Below are positions 1 through 11,600 of a stretch of DNA of 64,000 bases, piece after piece; the first letter of the stretch is position 1; every line of letters begins with the position of its first letter. A model generated the notes under the pieces. That model made no database searches. It had not been told where the DNA came from and saw nothing but the letters and a program-made list of their open reading frames with translations. The stretch spans positions 19,973,502 to 20,037,501 of the forward strand of contig NC_092226.1 in NCBI RefSeq assembly GCF_036320965.1. The letters run 5' to 3'. The translations under genes and the position numbers were made by a program. This stretch comes from Panulirus ornatus (lineage: Eukaryota > Arthropoda > Malacostraca > Decapoda > Palinuridae).

Positions 1-27
1 CGGAGCTAAGCCTTGCAGAACAACTTA

Positions 28-33
28 TTTATT
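28..33 (-). promoter_or_regulatory. Canonical polyadenylation signal AATAAA downstream of the minus-strand ORF
   Basis: On the minus strand AATAAA lies about 52 bases past the TGA stop of the ORF ending at base 85, a normal distance for a last exon with a short 3' UTR. The hexamer is seen directly. Its link to the ORF is inference, since the region is A/T-rich and such hexamers arise by chance. Confidence 0.35.
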
Positions 34-84
34 ACTTATACCCAATATAATCTGGCGTCTCAGACGTAGGCCTTCTGTCCCTTG

Positions 85-693
85 TCATTTTTGTCCTCCT
101 CTTATGCTGCCATCTTCCTTTTGATGTTCCCTCCTTTGCGTCAGAGATGATGTCGGATATCTACAGTTACTCTGAAAAGAGTTTAACCTTCTAGTTTTCT
201 CTCTATGTTGGTGACGACTGATGTCACAGAAATCCAGAAGTTTCGTAAGGCATGAAGTCTTCCCTCTGAACCCGTACCACCTCACACTTGGGTAGTCTTT
301 CCATTGCATGTGCTCATCATCCACTTGCTCCCCGATCATCTCCTGTAGTACCCACATCCCGTTATATGTCTTAGTAAAGTCTCCTCGATCGCTTGTTGTA
401 TATATATTAGACATAGGCACAAAATGTTCTCTTCCACTCCTCAAGCGCTGGTCCCTCTTCCCGTGTCTCTTACACATTTCCAGTGACCTTACTCGTGTTT
501 CCAAACACTTCTTGAGTACGTAGGGAGAGCCACCATTAAGGTCGTAAGCCTTATAAGGATCTGATTCCTTCATGGCCCTACTTGCATCTCCTTTTCTACA
601 TTCTTCATGCGTTCCTTGGTCTCTTTCCCATCCTGTGTCAGCAGGATTGCACGCACAGTGTGACCTGCAGTGGTGACCAGCGCTTTGGATCAT
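85..693 (-). CDS. Unrecognised 202-codon ORF, possible terminal exon or surviving piece of a decayed gene
   Basis: I do not recognise this protein. It is low in repeats, of mixed composition and cysteine-bearing (the first 20 residues include an HCRSHCACNP stretch), with many charged residues and a WKDYPSVRWYGFRGKTSC segment around residues 130-150. Composition looks like real coding sequence rather than the microsatellite-derived ORFs common here. There is no signal peptide or membrane segment. The first ATG is preceded three codons upstream by an in-frame TGA, so the start is either genuine or made by an upstream frameshift. I favour the latter, because coding-like stretches continue upstream in other frames to about 1.4 kb. 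AATAAA follows the stop. It could be the 3' end of a lineage-specific gene or a relic of an integrated large DNA virus or giant transposon; nothing here decides between them. Confidence 0.4.
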   Translation of the reverse strand: MIQSAGHHCRSHCACNPADTGWERDQGTHEECRKGDASRAMKESDPYKAYDLNGGSPYVLKKCLETRVRSLEMCKRHGKRDQRLRSGREHFVPMSNIYTTSDRGDFTKTYNGMWVLQEMIGEQVDDEHMQWKDYPSVRWYGFRGKTSCLTKLLDFCDISRHQHREKTRRLNSFQSNCRYPTSSLTQRREHQKEDGSIRGGQK

Positions 694-2160
694 GGTTCTT
701 CAAATATTTAATTTTTCCACTACTTTCACGTTTCTCAAGTGGAAAATTTAAATCTAATATATTCATGGAAGAATTCAGAATTTTCCATTACCTCGTCCAC
801 ATTAATTTTCATGAGATTTCTCTGCTGCTCAATCCTTTTTCTTATAGAGCCATATCTCTCTCTTCTGTGTCACCCTCTCTCCTTTTCCCATTACTAGCAC
901 CCGTCGCTCACTCCTTCACTTCAAAGAACCTAAGGTAACGCTGCTGGTCCTTCCCCTGACTGTGTATTTCCGTCTAGTTTCGGTTTCTGGAGAGGTTGAT
1001 CACCTCTGTAAAGTTATGTATTCCTTTATATCCCCTTTCGACATTTGGGTTCTTTTCTACCTCCTCTACTATCTCATATTAATACATAGAATCGAGCTGT
1101 ATGGGAGCTTTCTACACAAGGGATACAATATCCCATGTCTGTTTATTTTCAAGCGGTTGTCGTCTGCTCTGAACGTACCCTTCTCTTGTTTTCACGTCTA
1201 TATTTTCCTTTTTCCTCCTGATTGTCTTCTCAATCACCTCGACTGCGTCTGATGTGTGTCGCTCTTGCTCCTGTAAGGAGGATTCAGATTGTATTTCCCT
1301 CCTTTAGTTGCCTGTCCTTCCAATAGTGAGTCATCTCCTGATCCATCCCAAACACTATCATCGATCCTCATTTTCTGTCTCAGTTTTTGCCATTTTCTGC
1401 CTCAGGTGTCATTGCTTTCTGCCTCAAGATTCACTGTTTTCTACTTCAGAATTCACTATTCTTTTATTCAGGTTTCGCTGTCTTCTTCCTCAGTTTTCAC
1501 TATTTTATGACTCCAGGTTTCACTGTTTTCTGTTTCATGTTTAATTGCTCTCTTCCTTAGGTTTCACTGTTTCCTGAGTCATGTTTCACTGTTTCCTGAT
1601 TCAGGTTTCGCCGTTTTGTGCTTCAGTTTTCACCGAGACGCCAGCCAACACTAGCTGCGTCTGGTCACCTTACTCAGATCTTGTGATCCCGTTCATTAGA
1701 TTTTCTTACGCCTTCATACACTCCATGACAATGATATGTATACGTCTTATCTCTGAGTCATTATCTACACACGACTTCCAGTCACGTTCCTCCTTCAGTT
1801 GGTGTTAAGGTCCAGCTGTCCTCCCCGTCGAAGCTTTCTTGTGGATCATCCTGGTCATGCCTGTCGTCCCTTGGTCCAGTATAGCTGTCTCTCCTCTCTC
1901 TTAGATCATCCTGGCTCCGTCTCCTCTCTTCTAGGTCAGTGTAAGTCTGTCCCCTGTCTCATCATGGCCCTATCTCCTCTCTCCTGTGCCAGTTAAGCTG
2001 TCTTTCTCTTCTGTGCCACTGTAGAGCTTTGCCTCCTGTCTTCTGTGCCACTCTAGCTCTACCCTACTGTCTTCTGGGCCACTCTAGCTCTGCCAACTGT
2101 CTTCTGTGCCACTCTTGCTCTGCCTCCTGTCACATGTGCCTCTTCTCTCCTGTGGGTTAA
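694..2160 (-). pseudogene. Decayed minus-strand coding region upstream of the 202-codon ORF, including an acidic repeat segment
   Basis: Minus-strand translation gives several coding-like blocks in shifting frames broken by stops: about 733-868 (contains KINVDEVMENSEFF), 973-1076 (contains EIVEEVEKNPNVERG), 1110-1262 (contains DAVEVIEKTIRRKKEN) and 1256-1383 (contains MRIDDSVWDGSGDDS). Between about 1385 and 1640 the DNA is a degenerate 24-30 bp repeat that on the minus strand reads as Glu/Thr/Ser-rich units such as ENSET. At 1640-1800 another charged block appears (contains KEERDWKSCVDNDSE). From 1860 to 2140 there is a second degenerate repeat of about 30 bp with GGCACAGAAGACAG-type units. 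Several charged blocks in one direction, with frameshifts between, suggest a dead gene of more than 500 codons. The family is unknown. Confidence is limited because the blocks were joined by eye. Confidence 0.35.
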
Positions 2161-2662
2161 TCCGACTATGCCTTGCCCCTCCCCCCAGCCGTGTTACCCA
2201 GCTGACCCATCACATAATCGTCTGTACCCAGTCCCATATGCCGCTCCATCCACATCCATTTGTGAAGTTGATGCTACACATAGTATTCTCATCCTCGCTA
2301 TGGATACAGATGAAAAGATGAAGGAAAAGATGCGTCACCCTGTGCTGGACGCGCAGCCTCCTGGGAGGGCGACCGTGTCATCCTCCACGTCCCGAAAAAT
2401 AATTACAGATAATCTGATTGTCTGGCATAGCTTGGTGTCAATTATGTCTTTTTGTTACCTGGCGAAATGAGAATTATTCCTCATAATTATCTCTTAACGT
2501 GTTTTTAGGATCTTGTTATGGTACAGGAGGGTAAGATGTGGGTGAGTATTTACACACACGAGAAGGTCTGTGAGTATGTGTTGTGCTGATCACTCACCTG
2601 GGTGAGTGTTCCACCACGTCACAGGGCGAGCCGAGTGGGTTCAGTTGCGTGTATTTGCCATG
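2161..2662. other. No gene recognised
   Basis: Mixed-composition sequence with no coding-like frame that I can defend. A short self-complementary stretch, TCACTCACCTGGGTGAGTG near 2589-2608, is the only local structure. Confidence 0.5.
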
Positions 2663-3004
2663 ATTAATTAGACTGAAGCAGACTATGACGTGGATTGATC
2701 AGACTGAAGCAGACTATGACGTGGATTGATCAGGCTGAAGAAGACTATGACGTGGATTGATCAGGCTGAAGAAGATTATGACGTGGATTGATCAGGCTGA
2801 AGAAGACTATGACGTGGATTGATCAGGCTGAAGAAGATTATGACGTGGATTGATCAGGCTGAAGAAGATTATGACGTGGATTGATCAGGCTGAAGAAGAT
2901 TATGACGTGGATTGATCAGGCTGAAGAAGATTATGACGTGGATTGATCAGGCTGAAGAAGATTATGACGTGGATTGATCAGACTGAAGAAGATTATGACG
3001 TGGA
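2663..3004. repeat. 31-bp satellite, about 11 copies
   Basis: The spacing of the ATTGATCAGGCTGAAGAAGA core is exactly 31 bases. The remaining 11 bases read TTATGACGTGG. Left-end units carry AGACTGAAGCAGAC instead of AGGCTGAAGAAGAT, so the array has at least two variants, with the homogenised form in the middle and right. Confidence 0.95.
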
Positions 3005-3320
3005 AGAAGATTAAGACACAGATTAAAACCGGAAGTGCCTTATCTACTCCAGCGAAGAGAATTATATGCTGACAGATCTCCAGTTTTTCCACCATGACAT
3101 ACTGAAGACGAGTTCCCGACCCGAACCAAGAATATGAGACGAAGTTATTTTTCAAATGACCAAAGTAGCCATCAACCTCTCCTCTACCGTAGAAAAACAG
3201 TTTCATGGAACATTAAATGAGAATTATTCCCCCAAAATCGTCACGAAAAGAGATTCGTGGCAGAGATGAATCGGCAGGTCCACCCCACCATAAAACACAC
3301 GGAGGGGAATATGTACCTTG

Positions 3321-3515
3321 TACCCCACCAACCACCACCCACCAACTCCCAACCCACCACCCACTAAACCCACTACCACCCACCCACCAAACCCACTACC
3401 ACCCACCCACCACCCAAAACCCACCCACCGACAACTCCACCAACCCACCACCCACTAGTCACCCACCAACCACTAGTCACCCACCATCCTCTCCACCAAC
3501 CCACCACCAGCCCAC
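3321..3515. repeat. CCCACCAAC-type low-complexity tract
   Basis: C/A-rich degenerate repeats of CCCACCA(A/C)C fill this tract. Overlapping ORFs rich in Pro/Thr/His (plus) or Gly/Val/Trp (minus) are by-products of the composition. Confidence 0.85.
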
Positions 3516-4139
3516 CAACGTCTGTAAGAAGATCGCTTTGAGACTCTGGTCATCCTGGCTTCTTTGACAAGCCCCCCTCCCCCATGCCAAACCCAAACTC
3601 TGTTTTAAGAGTAAAGATTTTTACTCACTCTCTGAACATGGATGTTATGATACACGAATCAAAAACGAGTCTACACTTAACTGAGTTTAGTGACGCATCT
3701 TGGAGAGACACGTACATACTAAACTTTCATATAAAGTTACGATGATTACAGCAATTACGTCATGATCGATCTATTGGTGACGTGTTGCCTCGGTGTGTCC
3801 AGAGATGGAAGTCTGTTGTCGAAGCCTATGTTAATTTCTTTCCCCTGGAAACTGTAGGGAACTATGCTTCTCCCCCGGAACACCAGTTCCACTGAATGGA
3901 GACTAACATAGCTTACATCTAGATAGCTTAGATTAATCTTCGTCGGGTTAGATTATTACGCGAACTTGTTAGATTCTTCGAGGTTGGATAATGATCAAGT
4001 CTTACGTAGTTCATTGATGATATATCATTTTAACCTTTATTAGAATTCGTTATCTTCGCTTAACATTACATCATTTGCATAACCTATAATTAGCTTATCT
4101 TAATTAGCTGTGTCTGAGTGTAATACTCAGAAGTGCACA
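3516..4139. other. No gene recognised
   Basis: A/T-rich unique-looking DNA with short degenerate GGTTAGATTATTA-like pieces around 3945-3985. No coding frame or recognised mobile element. Confidence 0.5.
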
Positions 4140-4442
<303 letters not shown>

Positions 4443-4556
4443 AAATAGTACAGGGTTCGAATCCATGCTGTTCGAGGGCAGTGTGTGCGTTCTAGAGAAG
4501 TGCGTGCTATTTGCACTGTATTCGTATTCACACTTCACAGGTATGTGTTAGAATTC

Positions 4557-4644
<88 letters not shown>

Positions 4645-4705
4645 ATGAGTGTAGGTGGAGGAAGAATACGAGGAGTAATGGGAGAACATTATTGCTTTAA
4701 CATTT
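4443..4705 (+). mobile_element. tRNA-derived SINE-like element, copy 2 (tandem duplicate of copy 1)
   Basis: Near-identical repeat of 4168-4442, offset 275 bases at the B-box (4454-4464). It includes the body, the (AT)n tract (4559-4632, slightly shorter) and the same 70-base 3' flank ending GCTTTAACATTT. Because the flank is included, this is a tandem segmental duplication rather than two independent insertions. Confidence 0.85.
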
Positions 4706-4715
4706 CGACCCCCCC

Positions 4716-5014
4716 CGAGCCTTGTTCACAACGCACCCAGAGATTCAGGAACTCATTTGTACCAAATATCATTCTACTGTTGAACCATCTACAGACGCTG
4801 TATGTAACTCCTCTGTGATATACGTAGCTTCTGAGTGCAATAGATTATTTTTATGTCATATTTTATGTGGTACTTTTATGTGATATTTTATGATTTTATT
4901 GTATAATTCTTATACTTTTTAACCTTGAATTGAGCTTCCAGCCATATAGAATTTCATTTTGTGTCATGCATACAATTTGACAAAAAAGACATCTTATCTT
5001 ATCTTATCTCTCTT
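4716..5014 (+). mobile_element. Possible 3' end of a non-LTR element with (TATCT)n tail
   Basis: A/T-rich sequence resembling a 3' UTR runs into GACATCTTATCTTATCTTAT at 4988-5007, a short pentamer tail of the sort left by target-primed reverse transcription. No ORF remains. The call rests on the tail alone. Confidence 0.3.
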
Positions 5015-5016
5015 AG

Positions 5017-5782
5017 CGTGGCTGGGAACAGTACAGTGTGGTTGGGTATGGAACAGTGTGGCTGGGTACTGTATAGTGTGGCTAGGTACTGTACAGTATT
5101 GTTGGGTACGGAACAGTGTGGCTGAGTACTATATAGTGTGGCTGGGTACGGAACAGTGTGGCTGGGTACTGTACAGTGTGGCTGGGTACGGAACAGTGTG
5201 GCTGAGTACTATATAGTGTGGCTGGGTACGGAACAGTGTGGCTGGGTACTGTACAGTGTGGCTGGGTACGGAACAGTGTGGCTGAGTACTATATAGTGTG
5301 GCTGGGTACGGAACAGTGTGGCTGAGTACTATATAGTGTGGCTGGGTACGGAACAGTGTGGCTGGGTACTGTACAGTGTGGCTGGGTACGGAACAGTGTG
5401 GCTGGGTACGGAACAGTGTGGCTAGGTACTGTACAGTGTGGCTGGGTACGGAACAGTGTGGCTGAGTACTACATAGTGTGGCTGGGTACGGAACAGTGTG
5501 GCTGGGTACTGTACAGTGTGGCTGGGTACTGTACAGTGTGGCTGGGTACGGAACAGTGTGGCTGGGTACTGTACAGTGTGGCTGGGTACGGAACAGTGTG
5601 GCTGGGTACTGTACAGTGTGGCTGGGTACGGAACAGTGTGGCTGGGTACTGTACAGTGTGGCTGGGTACGGAACAGTGTGGCTGGGTACTGTACAGTGTG
5701 GCTGGGTACGGAACAGTGTGGCTGGGTACTGTACAGTGTGGCTGGGTACGGAATAGTGTGGCTGGGTACGATACAGCATGGG
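5017..5782. repeat. 20-bp satellite, about 38 copies, with 40-bp higher-order alternation
   Basis: The unit is GTGTGGCTGGGTACGGAACA with two main variants, ending CGGAACA (A) or CTGTACA (B), plus a GCTGAGTACTATATA variant confined to the left half. From about 5540 the array is regular ABAB, a 40-bp higher-order unit. As 20 bp times 3 is 20 codons and the unit lacks stops in several frames, ORFs up to 251 codons run on both strands; they are not genes. Confidence 0.97.
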
Positions 5783-6544
5783 ACAGATGAGAAACAGATT
5801 CCTCATCACACACTCATCCTTTGTCCTTGTTCGAAGACAATATTGCGCCCTCCTCGTCTCACAGCTTTCACAAATGCCATTCATCTCATGAAATGGGTGA
5901 GATTAAGTGATTACGAGTTAGTGAATTGGTATGCGAGACCTTAAGACTTAAAATGTCAGATTGCTAGGTAGTTTAGGGGGTTAAGTTTTTTGTTATTGTT
6001 AATCAAAACTTTTTTTTTCCTTCCTTTTTTCAGGTGAGTTGTTAGCCTTAGGGATGGGCTGGAAGGCTGGAAGCCGAGAGACAAGAGGCGCTGCGTGCTG
6101 GTGAGTACCGTAGGAGGAGGAACGTGTAAGCCAGGCGGACTTTCGTATTGAACAACAGATACTGTTAACAGGCAGACAGACAGAACTGACAGGTGAATGG
6201 AGACGGGCAAGTGAAAAGACTAGATGAGCTGAGCAAGACGCGTGACGCTCAAAAGGGAAATGAGATGGAGAGATGATGGGTCGAGGGAAGTGGTGTGTGC
6301 ATAGCCACTCAGGCTCGTACTGTTCGCCTCCTCGAGGACCTGACTGCTGCTACACGCTCGGCTAATGCTGCCCCAGCGGACAGTAGAAGTGCTGGTGAAG
6401 GGATGCAGGAGAGAATGTGAGACAGAAGGCACTACATGCGGGAAACTGGCGATGGGGCAAGAAGGGTTAGGTTAGTAAATAAGTGGCTTGATGACTGAAG
6501 GTTCACTGGTTGTCGAAGGTCACTTTACACTTAGGTTACAAAAG
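5783..6544. other. No gene recognised; contains a splice-like site
   Basis: No defensible coding frame. The one notable object is a long pyrimidine tract followed by CAGGTGAGT at 6009-6039, described separately. Confidence 0.5.
6009..6039 (+). promoter_or_regulatory. Recursive-splicing (ratchet) site candidate: pyrimidine tract then CAG|GTGAGT
   Basis: A 23-base tract made only of T and C (6009-6031) ends in CAG, and the next six bases are GTGAGT, a consensus 5' splice site. A 3' splice site fused to a 5' splice site with no exon between is the signature of ratchet points in very long arthropod introns. Sequence match only; no transcript evidence. Confidence 0.4.
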
Positions 6545-7336
6545 ACGTTTGGAAATGCCATCAACCTTCTGATCATGTGATAGCGTTTCTTCGATCTCAT
6601 GCGGATTAATCGCAGACCAAACGTGGCTGTTTTCTGTGTTGACGTAACCGGATTAATAAAACCCACGTCTCATCGGTAAAAAAGAAAACGTATACGTCCC
6701 GAACATCCTCCCTCTTGACAGTAATAAACTTTATAAACCCTCGAGAGTAGTCAGCATACTTGACGTTGCCCCTTTCTTTCAATTCACGCACTGATGTCCT
6801 TCAGCAATGGACGTGTGCTGCTACACGAGAGGCACGTCCGCTCTGCCAGTTCCACGAACGCGCTTTGCATTAGGCGGTCCCAAGTATCAGATCAGTTCTC
6901 CTCTGCTTCCCCTGCCGTCCGCGACTGATCCAGTTTCACGCAACTTGGCAATTAACCGCGGCACTGCGTCGCGATGTGGTACGGCAGTGTCGGGATAACT
7001 TCGAGCAGACTGCTGTTGCACTTCATATGTACATTGGTCTGCACTACATAACAGCTGTTTCACCCAAAATTCTCGAGCCTCAAGTGGCAAAGCCATTTTC
7101 ATTTTAACACCTGTTAACACCTGGACACGCTTGCGTTCAGAGACACGCTGACGTGACATTGTGTGAGGAAGGAGGAGGAGGAGGATGAGAGGAGTAAGGC
7201 GCGGCTGGGAGGTAAAGAGGAGATGGTCGCTCAATGTACAGGTCAAATGTCACGTTGAGCCATTTGTTGTGATCATAAGAGTGAGGTGGTTTCATCGTTT
7301 CAAGTTTAGGTGCACAGTGACTTTTGGCTCACCCTG
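6545..7336 (-). mobile_element. Degraded DNA transposon with DUF4817/IS630-Tc1-like transposase and one terminal repeat
   Basis: On the minus strand an ATG at 7159 opens a frame with LPLEAREFWVKQLL, QCTYEVQQQ and RLIAKLRETGSVADG (about 6914-6959), the helix-turn-helix region of arthropod DUF4817-type transposases. After a frameshifted gap, ELKERGNVKYADY and FFTDETW (about 6667-6690) match the second catalytic aspartate region. One frame away, GYVNTENSHVWSAINPHEIE follows (about 6580-6650), the usual neighbour of the TDE(T/A)W motif. Reading stops at 6545 without the last third of the enzyme. A terminal-repeat-like CAGGGTGAGCCAAAAGTCAC lies at 7317-7336 on the minus strand, upstream of the start. 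No partner repeat was found, so the element is 3'-deleted, frameshifted and dead. Confidence 0.7.
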
Positions 7337-10300
7337 CGTTACTGTTTCCTGTCGGAGGTCAGCGGAGGCTTCCTCAGAGGTAATCCAACGAGGCCTGATG
7401 ACCCCAGCAGGAGGCGTTGCTTGGGGCGACAACATCCTCAACGATTAATATCTCTGTGATCCACATATGACAATACTGGTGTAGTTGAGCTACCACGGTG
7501 CACTCACTGGCTGTTACATCTGCTGGTCTAAGTGTGGTAGTAATGAAGGCTTGGAGTGTCCCTGGAATCCAGACGCTGCTACCCGCTGCGTGCCTCAGCC
7601 TCTGTGGCTTATTGATTTCCCATCGTTCCATGGAGCTGTTCATAGCCACACGTACAGTGTGATAGCTTTTCAGGAGCTCAGAGAAACATCCATTGTTGAA
7701 TGTGGACATCATGGTTGCTTCAGCTGGGACTCTGTGAACTGTGGCAACTAACCTTAGCCATTAATCTCAACACTGTGGACTGCGGGTAGAGAAATTGTTC
7801 TCAGACGTTCTCTTGGTATTGATCGCACACACCTTATCCCAAATCCTTCGACCATTACGTTGCTCGAGGCAATACACCACCATTTCATAGGCAGTCTTAT
7901 TCATCAACTCAAGTCTCTCTTAATGCCTCATGAGGTGAGTGAGGGGAAATAATAACCTTGATCTTGATTTTTATATCAAGTGATGTCATGTGTCTGTCTG
8001 TGTGGAGAGTGAGGGGGTCATAAAAAGATCATTTGGCCGAGAGTATTGCATGTGCCAACTTTCCCCTGTGTTATATTTTGCTGACAACATCCATGAGCGT
8101 TACACTGTGAGGACTGGTCCTGCAACCCAGGGGAAGGCTCTCCTATACAGGTAATCTTATATCAGGAAGATGATGCAGTAGGAGCACCCACTGGATGATG
8201 TACATGATACCACTTAATCTTGTTGATGTACCGAGTGATGTCATGTGGCTGTCTGTAGTCATAGTTATAGAAAAAGGAAATCCGTGCGTTCTACATCAAG
8301 AAGATTAATCCAATTTAGAAATGAACGCCACAGAAAGATGGGTGGATCACACAACAACCTAACCTTTACTAGATCCCGTCACCCCTGCACAGAGATATAA
8401 CGTCTGGCGAATGGTCTGCCCTGGAAGGAAGTCATGCTAACAATAAGACGATCTACCAGACGCCAAATGTATTAAGATCGGTGGATATTATAGTCAAGAT
8501 TCGTCACTTATAACATTATGAACCTTTTCACTTTACCTTCAACATCCCTTCGTCCACTCTTCTTCCTCCAACTTTCCCGCTTTCATTCAGTTTCATAGGC
8601 AAGATGATCCACTGCCATAAGACAGATTCCCTCCCCCCTTCCTTCCTTCCCCCTTTCGCGAACATGCTGTAAAATAAATCACACTCTGTAGCCACTCCTC
8701 ATATAAAGGAAATTAAGGAGGTGCATGAAATTTTTGTGGGTGAGATTAATGGCAGTGGCGTTTTTAAGCATAAATCAGAGGAAGTGTTGGTGTTGCACGA
8801 GAACCAGAATTGGTTGGTGAGTCAGTCACTACTTAATGTTGTACTCTGCTGGTGGTGGTCGTCTTGCATCTATATTTCATTTTAGATGAAATAAAATACA
8901 TTATAGCCATTTTTTTTTCTCTCTCTTCCAAATTTCGGTACGTTGTATTCAACCCAGAAGCTATAAACGTCACTACCACACATGTCGGTCGACCATAACC
9001 ATAAAATGAAACGAGTTCAGACAACATCCACGGGAAGGAAGAAACGGACATGGAATGGACAAATCCCAGACTTTAGCAGCGTTGAGTCCCATGATATTTA
9101 TGTGGCTTTCTTGCCCGGCGGGTGACGTAGCCAAGAGGGCGAGTCTCGGGAGCAGCCAACTCTTGAGATTTCAAACCTGTACAGGAAACGTATCTAAAGT
9201 TTTAGAAATTAAGTCGACTTTGAATAATAATGTACTTCCTGGAAAATTGAATGCGCCACAGAGATACTTGATTCAACACTGTTAGACGTTGGGCATAACA
9301 TACGAGAAGAGAGAGAGAGAGAAAAAATGCGACAATGAGAAATGCTTTCAAGGTGAGGAGTGAGAGTGAGTAAGGTAATAAATCGAGACGATTCTAATTA
9401 CACTACCGAAGAAGGAAGGAAAATTAACCAGGACCCCTCGTACTTGTGAGCAGGGGGCTCCGCACAGGGGCGGATTGGAACCCTCTACAGCTTTAGCAAC
9501 TATTTCTCTGATACTTGAATAAACTGAAGACATGCAGGAAATGTAAGCGAGAGTCGATCATACCCGTTACCTTGTGGAGCATCATCGCTGAGCCAGACCA
9601 CAAGACAAACCCCCCGGCTTCGAATTCTGCATCTCCTTCACAGAAAAAGCAATCTGTTTGTTATAGTTTGCCTTGTAAGGAAGGGTTAACGATGGTTTAT
9701 AATGAAAACACACAAGAGACCCGCACATTATGGTAAGATATTGATGATGGCACAGAAACACACCGAAGAACCCGCACGGTACAGCAAGACCGCGGTGATA
9801 GATGGCACGTTAATTAGATTGAATTACGTTAAGCTGGAGAATAATCAGATGTGAAGCAGTTATGATATATCTGGAGATGGGTTAACCTCTGACCGGAACC
9901 ACAGCTCAAAACAGTCTTTCTCTCCCAAAACAACGAAATATGAGATCATCAATAAATGAAATAGATGCAGTTAATTATCTGATGAAGTTACTTTAAGAAA
10001 AAATTTACTGTGATTAATATTCAGTGCAAAACTCGAAACACTCTCAGCGACCATTGGCTTAGATTTCCTAAGCTACTCTACTCTACCAAAGCCCAAGATG
10101 TGGAACAGAAGCCTAGCTTCGATGTTATTCCCTTCCATTGGAATCTGTACACGGACTAGCGAAGCCACACACAGCAGTAAACAAAACCCTAATGAAGGTT
10201 ACCCGGAGACAACCATCAAACTCTCGTGAAGATTACCCATATGACAATTACGCTGAATGAAGCGTAGCTCCGTTAGCTGATGTAATTCAACCTTATAGAT

Positions 10301-10486
10301 GAAATGACGGGTTTGAATGTGACCAGTTCAACGCCGGTCGGCCCGACGTCGCCCTGGCGTTGGGAGTTAGGCGGAGGTTTCCACACACTCTCTATGAAAC
10401 ACTTCCTCGCGCGACGTAGGCAAAGATGATTGGTTAAGTCATCTAAAACTTATTTGATTAATTATTGTGATTTAAGACACTTTAAA
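7337..10486. other. No gene recognised
   Basis: About 3.1 kb with only short ORFs (up to 112 codons) that show no family motif or sustained coding composition. No array or mobile-element terminus was identified. A short ATCAAGTGATGTCATGTG-like phrase recurs near 7974-7990 and 8220-8240, hinting at an old diverged repeat. Confidence 0.5.
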
Positions 10487-10745
10487 AGTCATGCCACGAG
10501 GTTTACATTATCTTATAATTGAGATGCCAAGTTTGATAAGGTACCTTTTAACAGCAGTGCCATGTTGCTTTTAGGTACCTTATAATAGCCATGTCATGTT
10601 CCTTTAAAGAACCACATAACAACCATACCGTGTTGGTTTAAGGTACCTTATAACAGTCATGCCACGTTGGTTTAAGGTTTCTTACAACAGCCATGCCATC
10701 TTGGTTTAAGGTACTTCGACTTCAGCCTCGCTATGTTGGTTCATA
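10487..10745. repeat. Degenerate 38-42 bp tandem repeat, about 6 copies
   Basis: Units share GGTTTAAGGTACCTTATAAC and GCCATGCCATGTT with many substitutions and small indels, so the array is old. Confidence 0.8.
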
Positions 10746-11378
<633 letters not shown>

Positions 11379-11600
11379 TTCATTACAGAAGAAGCATAAT
11401 ACAAAAATAACTTTTTGTTCATCACAGAAGGAGCATAATAAAGATATAACCGTTCATCACAGAAGGGGCATATTGCAAATATAACTCTCAGTTCATCACA
11501 GAAGGAGCATAATACAAATATAACTCTCTCGGCTCATGACAGGAGCATAATACAAATATAACTCTCTCGGCTCATGACAGGAGCATAATGCAAACCTAAT
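11379..11600. repeat. About 40-bp tandem repeat, six copies
   Basis: Units share TTCATCACAGAAGGAGCATA and AATACAAATATAACTCTC. The last two units are shortened and read GGCTCATGACAGGAGCATAA. Confidence 0.9.
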
